Shown here piece by piece: positions 57,929-64,000 of a DNA stretch of 64,000 nucleotides. Below the pieces are notes generated by a model. The model was not told where the DNA came from. It saw only the letters and a program-made list of their open reading frames with translations, and made no database searches. This DNA is from Corynebacterium otitidis ATCC 51513 (GTDB lineage Bacteria > Actinomycetota > Actinomycetes > Mycobacteriales > Mycobacteriaceae): positions 62,001 to 126,000 of the forward strand of contig NZ_JH815193.1 in the NCBI RefSeq assembly GCF_000296405.1, read 5' to 3'. Both the position numbers and the translations under genes were made by a program. Every line of letters starts with the position of its first letter. The stretch's first letter is position 1.

Positions 57929-58039
57929 AAGAATTCAGGCTTTCCCTTATATCTCGGATGTGGAAACGACTCTTCGGCCCGCGCGCCGGCCGGGGGCTTG
58001 TGGGCCCGCCGGGCGCGTCGGGAACCGCTGCGGGGTCCC

Positions 58040-59209
58040 CTAGACCGTCTGCACCCGGGCGAGCTCGCCCACGATGCGCTCCTCGAGCTCCTCGCGGATG
58101 TCGCGGGCGGGGATGCGGTTGATGACGTCGAGGAAGAAGCCCCGGATGATGAGCCGGCGGGCCTCGACCTCGGGGATGCCGCGGCTCATGAGGTAGAAGA
58201 GCTCCTCGTCGTCGAAGCGCCCCACCGTCGCGGCGTGGCCGGCGCCGACGATCTCGCCGGTCTCGATCTCGAGGTTGGGGATCGCCTCCGCGCGGGCGGC
58301 CTCGCTGAGCACGAGGTTCTTGTTCGTCTCGTAGGTGTCGGTGTTCTCCGCCTCGCGGCGGATGAGCACGTCGCCGACCCACGTGGTGCGCGTGTCCGGC
58401 TTGTCCGACTCCGGGTCGCCCTGCAGCGCGCCCTTGTAGAGCACGTTGGACTTGCAGTTCGGGTGCTTGTGGTCGACGAGCAGCCGGGTCTCGAAGTACT
58501 GGCCGTCGTCGGCGAAGTACACGCCGAGCATCTCGACCTCGCCGCCCTGCTCGCGGAACTGCACGCGCGGGATGATGCGCACGAGCCGCCCGCCGAAGAT
58601 CGCCACGGTGTGGCGCAGCACCGCGTCGCGCCGCACGGCCGCGCGGTGCTGGGAGAGGTGGACTGCGTCCTCGTCCCAGTCGGCGTCGGTGACGACGCTG
58701 ACGCGCGCCGCGTCGTGGAGGTCGAAGACGACGTTGTCGGCGTAGGTGCCGCCGCCGACGTAGCGAAGGAGCACGGTCGCCTCGGCGGCCTGCTCCGCGA
58801 CGATCGCGACGTTGCCGAAGGCCGTCTGGCCGTTACCGCGGACGGTGATCGTCACCGGCTCCTCGAGCGCGGCGTTCTTCGGGATCGTCACGAGGGTGAC
58901 GCCGTCGGCCGAGGCCCACGCCTGCGCGGCGGGCCGGTCGGTGGGCGCGCCCGTCGTCGTGACCCTGGGGTCGTCGCCGGCGACCTTCTCGACGGTGACG
59001 TTGCCCGGGGCGTCGACGTCGATGGCGGCCTCACCGGGCTCGTCGAACTTCCCGTTGTGCAGGCCGCGCAGCTCCCGCATGGGGACGAAGCGCCACTCCT
59101 CGTCCTTCGCCCGCGGGACCGGGAAGTCGGCCGGGTCGTAGGAGCTAAAGAGGTCGCCCTTGTTCCCGGCGGTCGCCGATCCCGGGGTCTGCTTCGTAGC
59201 GGTAGTCAT
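58040..59209 (-). CDS. sufD: Iron-sulfur assembly protein SufD
   Basis: Beta-helix partner of SufB, 389 aa. The C-terminal core carries NCKSNVLYKGALQGD and VGAGHAATVGRFDDEELFYL, where the His takes part in the SufB-SufD cluster site. Paralogous to SufB over the same segments (FYLMSRGI). It is 6 bp downstream of sufB, so translation is coupled. Ends at the C-terminal helix typical of SufD (EELEERIVGELARVQTV). Confidence 0.95.
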   Translation of the reverse strand: MTTATKQTPGSATAGNKGDLFSSYDPADFPVPRAKDEEWRFVPMRELRGLHNGKFDEPGEAAIDVDAPGNVTVEKVAGDDPRVTTTGAPTDRPAAQAWASADGVTLVTIPKNAALEEPVTITVRGNGQTAFGNVAIVAEQAAEATVLLRYVGGGTYADNVVFDLHDAARVSVVTDADWDEDAVHLSQHRAAVRRDAVLRHTVAIFGGRLVRIIPRVQFREQGGEVEMLGVYFADDGQYFETRLLVDHKHPNCKSNVLYKGALQGDPESDKPDTRTTWVGDVLIRREAENTDTYETNKNLVLSEAARAEAIPNLEIETGEIVGAGHAATVGRFDDEELFYLMSRGIPEVEARRLIIRGFFLDVINRIPARDIREELEERIVGELARVQTV

Positions 59210-59215
59210 TTCTTG

Positions 59216-60661
59216 CTAACCCACCGATCCTTCCATCTGCAGTTCGATCAGGCGATTGAGCTCGAGCGCGTACTCCATGGGCAGCTCCTTGGCGATCGGC
59301 TCGATGAAGCCGCGCACGATCATGGCCATGGCGTCCTCCTCGGTGATGCCGCGGCTCATGAGGTAGAAGAGCTGCTCGTCGGAGACCTTCGACACCGTCG
59401 CCTCGTGGCCGAGGGTCACGTGGTCGTTGCGGATGTCGTTGTAGGGGTAAGTGTCCGAGCGCGACACGTTGTCGACGAGCAGGGCGTCGCACTCGACGTT
59501 CGCGGTCGAGTGGTGCGCGTTCGGGTTGACCTGGACGAGCCCGCGGTAGGCGCAGCGCCCGCCGGAGCGCGACACCGACTTCGAGACGATGTTCGAGGAC
59601 GTGTTGGGCGCCATGTGGAGCATCTTCGCGCCGGTGTCCTGCAGCTGGCCCTGGCCGGCGAACGCCACGGAGAGGACCTCGCCGCGGGCGTGCTCGCCGG
59701 TCATCCACACAGCCGGGTACTTCATGTTGACCTTGGAGCCGATGTTGCCGTCGACCCACTCCATGGTCGCGCCCTCCTCGGCCTTCGCGCGCTGCGTGAC
59801 CAAGTTGTAGACGTTGTTCGACCAGTTCTGGATGGTCGTGTAGCGGCAGCGGCCGCCCTTCTTCACGATGATCTCCACGACCGCAGCGTGCAGCGAGTCG
59901 GACTGGTAGATCGGCGCGGTGCAGCCCTCGACGTAGTGCACGTAGGCGTCCTCGTCGACGATGATGAGGGTGCGCTCGAACTGGCCCATGTTCTCCGTGT
60001 TGATGCGGAAGTAGGCCTGCAGCGGGATGTCGACGTGCACGCCCTTGGGCACGTAGATGAACGAGCCGCCCGACCACACCGCGGAGTTGAGGGCCGCGAA
60101 CTTGTTGTCGCCGGCGGGCACGACGCTGCCGAAGTACTCCTTGAAGAGCTCCGGGTACTCGCGCAGCGCGGTGTCCGTGTCGAGGAAGATAACGCCCTGG
60201 CGCTCGAGGTCCTCGCGGATCTGGTGGTAGACGACCTCGGACTCGTACTGGGCGGCCACGCCCGCGACCAGGCGCTGCTTCTCAGCCTCGGGGATGCCGA
60301 GCCGGTCGTAGGTCTCCTTGATGTCCGTGGGCAGGTCCTCCCACGAGGTGGCCGGCTGCTCCGTCGAGCGGACGAAGTACTTGATCTGGTCGAACGCGAT
60401 GTCGGAGAGGTCCGGGCCCCAGGTGGGCACGGGCTGCTTCTCGAACATGCGCAGCGCCTTGAGCCGTTGCTCGAGCATCCACTCGGGCTCGTTCTTCTTC
60501 GCGGAGATGTCGCGGACGACGTCCTCGTCGAGGCCGCGGCGCGCGGCCGCGCCCGCGGAGTCCTCGTCGTGCCACCCGTAGCTGTAGCTACCGCTGATGG
60601 ACTCGACGATTTCGTCGTCATTCATCGGCTTTGAGGTCCCGGGGTTTTCCACCTGGGTCAT
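59216..60661 (-). CDS. sufB: Iron-sulfur assembly scaffold SufB
   Basis: Core scaffold on which the nascent cluster forms, 481 aa. The Cys in [20 protein letters not shown] and the [20 protein letters not shown] segment are the cluster region. No intein is present, unlike the M. tuberculosis SufB, which is interrupted; the protein reads through at normal length. It is the first structural gene after sufR, 111 bp downstream of it. Confidence 0.97.
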   Translation of the reverse strand: MTQVENPGTSKPMNDDEIVESISGSYSYGWHDEDSAGAAARRGLDEDVVRDISAKKNEPEWMLEQRLKALRMFEKQPVPTWGPDLSDIAFDQIKYFVRSTEQPATSWEDLPTDIKETYDRLGIPEAEKQRLVAGVAAQYESEVVYHQIREDLERQGVIFLDTDTALREYPELFKEYFGSVVPAGDNKFAALNSAVWSGGSFIYVPKGVHVDIPLQAYFRINTENMGQFERTLIIVDEDAYVHYVEGCTAPIYQSDSLHAAVVEIIVKKGGRCRYTTIQNWSNNVYNLVTQRAKAEEGATMEWVDGNIGSKVNMKYPAVWMTGEHARGEVLSVAFAGQGQLQDTGAKMLHMAPNTSSNIVSKSVSRSGGRCAYRGLVQVNPNAHHSTANVECDALLVDNVSRSDTYPYNDIRNDHVTLGHEATVSKVSDEQLFYLMSRGITEEDAMAMIVRGFIEPIAKELPMEYALELNRLIELQMEGSVG

Positions 60662-60772
60662 GGGAGCCGCTCCTTCCTACGGAGATCGTGAATGATGGGG
60701 TTCGTCTAGGGACAGGTCATTGAAGGGGTCGCACGCCCTCGGGCCGGCCGGGCCCGGCCCGCCGCCCGCGTT

Positions 60773-61492
60773 TTACGGGTCGGCGCTGCCGGGCGCGAGC
60801 ACCTCGAGCGGGATGTGCGTCGTGCACACGCCGTGGCCCGCGACGATCGAGGCCAGCGGCAAAACCCGGCGGCCCGTGCGTCGGGAGATCGCCTCGTGCT
60901 CGGCCTCGCACATCTCGGGATAGGCCTCGGCCAGCCTAGCGATCGGGCAGTGGTGCTGGTTGATCTGGATCCCGCCCTTGGCGAACGTCACCGTCGCGGC
61001 GTAGCCGTGCCGGTCGAAGGCCCGGGCCACGGCGCGGGCGGTCTCCTCGAGCTCCTCGCGGCTCTCGCCGCTGGGCCGCGGCACGCCGGCGAGGATCTCC
61101 TCGATGCGCTCCTCGGCGAGCCGGCAGACCGCCTGGCGGCCGGCCGTCTCGTCGAGCAGCTCGAGCGCGCGGTGCGCGACCGAGCCGTAGTCGTCGCCGA
61201 AGCCCGCCCGGCCCCGCTCGGTGAGGCGGTACGCCTTCGCCGGCCGGCCCCGGCCGGCGGTCGGGTTGCTGCCCACGCGGGGCGGGTCGGTCTTCTCGAC
61301 GAGCCCGTCGTAACGGAGGTTGTCTAAGTGCCGACGCACCCCGGCCGCCCTGAGCCCGAGCTCGTCGGCGACCTGCGCCGCGGTCTGCGGCCCCCGGGTC
61401 AGCAGCGTGGAGAGCACCTGCTGGCGGGTGTCCTGCTCGGGATCGCGGGGCGCCGGCCGCGACGAGGCGGCCCCGCGCGCTGGTGACGTAGC
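60773..61492 (-). CDS. sufR: Fe-S cluster repressor SufR
   Basis: ArsR-like winged-helix regulator, 239 aa from the GTG. HTH: TAAQVADELGLRAAGVRRHL, wing LVEKTDPPRVGSNPTAGRGR. The cluster-binding part has three Cys: HHCPIARL, YPEMCEAEH and GHGVCTTHI, the SufR pattern. GAGGAGGG lies upstream of the GTG; an ATG at 61525 is an alternative but overlaps the likely -10 box and has no ribosome-binding site. It heads the suf operon, as Rv1460, and is expected to repress it when iron and Fe-S are ample. Confidence 0.93.
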   Translation of the reverse strand, partial: ATSPARGAASSRPAPRDPEQDTRQQVLSTLLTRGPQTAAQVADELGLRAAGVRRHLDNLRYDGLVEKTDPPRVGSNPTAGRGRPAKAYRLTERGRAGFGDDYGSVAHRALELLDETAGRQAVCRLAEERIEEILAGVPRPSGESREELEETARAVARAFDRHGYAATVTFAKGGIQINQHHCPIARLAEAYPEMCEAEHEAISRRTGRRVLPLASIVAGHGVCTTHIPLEVLAPGSADP

Positions 61493-61529
61493 CACTGGCT
61501 CTCGGCCCTCCTCTCGCGTCGGCATGATT

Positions 61530-61544
61530 AGACAACAACAGTGT
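61530..61544 (-). promoter_or_regulatory. Candidate SufR operator and suf promoter
   Basis: Reading the minus strand, ACACT-GTTGT-TGTCT resembles the ACACT-N5-TGTGA inverted repeat bound by M. tuberculosis SufR (Rv1460), with the second half imperfect. It lies between a TTTTTG -35-like element and a TAATCA -10-like element. Negative autoregulation is expected. Pattern match only. Confidence 0.45.
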
Positions 61545-61678
61545 TACAAAAAATCATCCCGCCCCGCTAGGATGGCTTCGCTAACCACAGTTCGATCTAC
61601 CCCGGGCGGCCCGCGACGCGCCCTTCCCCGGCCCGTCGCCGCGGGGCGGACGGGCCGCGTCGCCTAGGATGAGGCCCC

Positions 61679-63376
61679 GTGCATGAGCAATCTCCGGCGT
61701 GGTGGGACCACATCTACCGGGAGCTCCCCGCCATGGGCGAGGCGGGCTCCCGCTCGAGCGTCCTCCACGACGCCGCCGAGCCGCCCGAGCGCAGCCTGCC
61801 GACCGCCCGCGGGATTAGGCCGCGCCACGCCCCGTGGTTTCGGGGCGTGCGCCTCGCCGGGACCGCCGGCGCGCTGCTGTTAGGCTTCGCGGGGCTCGGC
61901 GCCGGGGCTATGCCCGTGGTCGACAACCCTTTCCCCCGCCTCCCCGGCGGCGGGCTGCTCGCGCCTCTGTTGCAGGCCTCGACCGTGCTCGCCCTCGTAG
62001 GCATCGCCCTCATGGTCGCCGCGTGGCTGTGCCTCGCGCCGCTCGCGGGCGCGCCGCTGCGCTCAAAGGACCGGCGGGCGGACATCCTCGCCCCGGGCCA
62101 GATCTGGCGGATCTTCTGGGCCTGGTCGATCCCGCTCGTCGCCACCGCCCCGCTGTTCACCCAGGACATCTACTCCTATCTCGCGCAGGGCTCGATCGTC
62201 GACCGCGGGCTCGACCCGTACGAGGCCGGCCCCGTGGAAATCCTCCCCGAGAACGACCCGCTGGCCCGCTCGGTGCCTTTTATCTGGGCGCAGTCGCCCT
62301 CTCCCTACGGCCCGGTCGCGCTCGGAGTGGCGGGCGCGATCAGCTCACTCACCGACGACAACATCTACCTCGGGATCCTCGCCCACCGCGTGGTGAGCAT
62401 CGCGGCGCTCGGGCTCGCGGGCTGGGCGCTGGCCCGCCTGGCGGGCCGCTGCGGGCTGCGCCCGACGACGGCGCTGTGGCTGGGGCTTATTAACCCGCTC
62501 ACGATCCTTCACCTCGTCGGGGGCATCCACAACGAGTCGCTCATGCTGGGCCTCATGCTCGCCGGCTTCGAGCTCGGGCTCGTGGGCCTCGACCGGGCGC
62601 GCGCGGGCAGCCGCGGCCTCGGCTGGGCGCTGTTTCTCGCCTCCGGCGCGCTCATCTCGTGCGCGGGCATGGTGAAGGTCACCGCGCTGTGCGCGCTGGG
62701 CTTCACCGGCACGGCGCTGGCGCGAGACCTGTGCCGGCCCGCCCCGGAGGGTCGCGGGACGGGGCCGGCCCGGTCGCTCGCGGCGGCGGTCGGCGTGCAG
62801 GTGCTCGTCCTCGTCGCCACCATCGCCGCGGTCACGCTGATCACCGGCATCGGGCTCGGCTGGATCACCGGCCAGGGCGGCGCGGCGGCGGTGACGTCGT
62901 GGATGTCGCTAAGCACCGCGGTGGGGCTGCTCTCCTCGCTGCTGGGCATGCTGTTGGGGCTGGGCGACCACAGCGACGCGACGGTCGCGACGACGCAGCT
63001 GCTCGGCCTCGCGGTGGGCGGCGCGTTCATGGTGCGCATGCTCTGGGCGACGTTTCGGGGCCGCATCCACCCGCTCGGCGGGCTGGGCGTGGCGATGTTC
63101 GTGCTCGTCGTGTTCTTCCCCGTCGTGCACCCCTGGTACCTGCTCTGGGCGATCCTCCCGCTCGCCGCGTGGGCGAATAGGACCTTCTTCCACGTCGCGG
63201 TCGCCTGCTACACGGCGCTGTTTAGCTTCCTCGTCTTACCCCGCGGCCTGGCGCTGCCGCCGCTGACCGTCATCGCCGTCTACCTCACCGCGGCCGCGGC
63301 GGCCGCCCTCCTTCTTGCGGCGCTGTGGTTGTCATTCAAAAGATGGGTGCCCCGTCCCGTAGACTCTGCGGCGTGA
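61679..63376 (+). CDS. mptB: Alpha-1,6-mannopyranosyltransferase MptB
   Basis: GT-C glycosyltransferase of the polyprenyl-phosphomannose type, 565 aa with 12 or more membrane segments. The first extracytoplasmic loop carries LFTQDIYSYLAQGSIVDRGL, in which the acidic residue is the expected catalytic base. It starts the alpha-1,6-mannan core of lipomannan in Corynebacterineae. GTG start. It is divergent from sufR and overlaps the next gene (GTGA), as Rv1459c and Rv1458c. Confidence 0.93.
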   Translation: MHEQSPAWWDHIYRELPAMGEAGSRSSVLHDAAEPPERSLPTARGIRPRHAPWFRGVRLAGTAGALLLGFAGLGAGAMPVVDNPFPRLPGGGLLAPLLQASTVLALVGIALMVAAWLCLAPLAGAPLRSKDRRADILAPGQIWRIFWAWSIPLVATAPLFTQDIYSYLAQGSIVDRGLDPYEAGPVEILPENDPLARSVPFIWAQSPSPYGPVALGVAGAISSLTDDNIYLGILAHRVVSIAALGLAGWALARLAGRCGLRPTTALWLGLINPLTILHLVGGIHNESLMLGLMLAGFELGLVGLDRARAGSRGLGWALFLASGALISCAGMVKVTALCALGFTGTALARDLCRPAPEGRGTGPARSLAAAVGVQVLVLVATIAAVTLITGIGLGWITGQGGAAAVTSWMSLSTAVGLLSSLLGMLLGLGDHSDATVATTQLLGLAVGGAFMVRMLWATFRGRIHPLGGLGVAMFVLVVFFPVVHPWYLLWAILPLAAWANRTFFHVAVACYTALFSFLVLPRGLALPPLTVIAVYLTAAAAAALLLAALWLSFKRWVPRPVDSAA

Positions 63377-64000
63377 CTTCGAAAGCGTCGACCGCGCCCG
63401 GCCCCGCGCTCGAGCTCGCGGGCGTGCGCCAGTCCTTCGGCGACCTCACCGTCTTGGACGGGGTGAGCTTTAGCGTCGAGCGCGCCTCGATCGTCGCGCT
63501 GCTGGGGCCCAACGGCGCGGGCAAGACCACGACCATCGACCTGCTCGAGGGCTTCCGCCGCCCCGACGCCGGCACGGTGCGCGTCCTCGGCCTCGACCCG
63601 TTTAGCCAGGCGGAGGAGCTGCGCTCCCGGGTGGGCATCATGCTCCAGGCCGGGGGCACGTACTCGGGCATCCGCGTCGGCGAGATGATCGACCTCGTCG
63701 CGTCGTATAGCGCCGACCCGCAGGACCCCGACTGGTTGCTGGGCCTGGTGGGGCTCTCCGCGAAGAAGTCCCGCCCGGTGAGGCGGCTCTCCGGCGGGGA
63801 GCAGCAGCGCCTCTCGCTGGCGCTGGCGCTGCTCAACCGGCCCGAGCTCGTCTTCCTCGACGAGCCGACCGCCGGGATGGACGCGGAGGCCAGGCTCGCG
63901 TGCTGGGAGCTGCTGCGCGCGCTGCGCGCGGACGGGGTGACGGTGCTTCTCACCACCCACCTCCTCGACGAGGCCGAGGCGCTCGCCGACAAGGTCGTCG
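63373..64000 (+). CDS. ABC transporter ATP-binding protein, partial (runs off window)
   Basis: The first 209 codons of an exporter ATPase. The GTG start overlaps the mptB stop. Walker A is LLGPNGAGKTTTIDLLEGF, the signature RLSGGEQQRLSLALAL, Walker B LVFLDEPTAGMD, H-loop LLTTHLLDEAEALAD. The C-terminus lies beyond 64,000. It is homologous by position to Rv1458c, whose ABC-2 permeases (Rv1457c, Rv1456c) should follow downstream. Daunorubicin-type exporter family; substrate unknown. Confidence 0.92.
   Translation, partial: MTSKASTAPGPALELAGVRQSFGDLTVLDGVSFSVERASIVALLGPNGAGKTTTIDLLEGFRRPDAGTVRVLGLDPFSQAEELRSRVGIMLQAGGTYSGIRVGEMIDLVASYSADPQDPDWLLGLVGLSAKKSRPVRRLSGGEQQRLSLALALLNRPELVFLDEPTAGMDAEARLACWELLRALRADGVTVLLTTHLLDEAEALADKVV

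Overview
This is a high-GC actinobacterial chromosome segment, almost certainly from Corynebacterium or a close mycolic-acid relative. The call rests on gene content and order. One block runs M24 peptidase, membrane protein, helY, tatC, tatA, pafC, pafB, pafA, pup, dop, arc, trmI, recB-like nuclease, then hisG/hisE, mshC, uppP, lppL-like lipoprotein, pyrD and a PEBP protein. It is collinear with M. tuberculosis Rv2089c to Rv2140c. A second block (hemH, NlpC/P60 hydrolase, acn, acnR, amidotransferase) matches the C. glutamicum cg1734 to cg1739 neighbourhood. The right end carries suf, sufR and mptB in the Rv1458c to Rv1466 arrangement.

Layout. 0-15.3 kb, nearly all minus strand: peptidases, the Ski2-like helicase HelY, Tat translocase, PafBC damage-response regulators and the pupylation system. 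The proteasome genes are absent: pafA and pup are 5 bp apart, Pup already ends in GGE, and the ARC ATPase has no GQYL-type tail. 15.9-16.7 kb: PD-(D/E)XK nuclease. 16.75-22.1 kb: an accessory island with mixed codon use. It holds a small Cys-motif protein, a stretch of gene relics, and a compact locus of a 29-codon peptide, an HTH-plus-helical-repeat regulator resembling the RRNPP architecture, and an ABC-2 transporter (ATPase and two permeases). This is the best candidate for an undescribed system. 22.1-33.7 kb: fhs, a DUF202 pair, aspA, hisGE, a HAD phosphatase, mshC (mycothiol), uppP, a lipoprotein, pyrD and a PEBP protein. 33.9 kb: tRNA-Leu(GAG).

34.1-40 kb: a GNAT acetyltransferase, a TVP38-type membrane protein, an HTH protein, DUF3097, coproporphyrin ferrochelatase and a secreted NlpC/P60 hydrolase with a very long coiled coil. 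40.8-45.1 kb: aconitase, its TetR repressor AcnR, and a class-I glutamine amidotransferase behind a perfect McbR-type operator. 45.4-51.8 kb: an NAD(P)-binding protein, an ACT protein with its UPF0210 partner, then metF (with a structured leader resembling the SAM riboswitch clan) and metE (preceded by a tiny upstream ORF). 52-53.2 kb: ino1 behind two palindromic operators.

53.2-64 kb: an ABC-F ATPase, the iron-sulfur assembly operon sufR-sufB-sufD-sufC-sufS-sufU-sufT, then on the other strand the mannosyltransferase MptB and the start of an ABC exporter. Functional themes are protein tagging and export, one-carbon/methionine metabolism (fhs, metF, metE, the McbR-site gene), inositol/mycothiol synthesis (ino1, mshC), cell-wall and lipoglycan synthesis (uppP, NlpC/P60, mptB) and iron-sulfur assembly. 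All functional calls are from reading the sequence and remembered family motifs; no database search was run.
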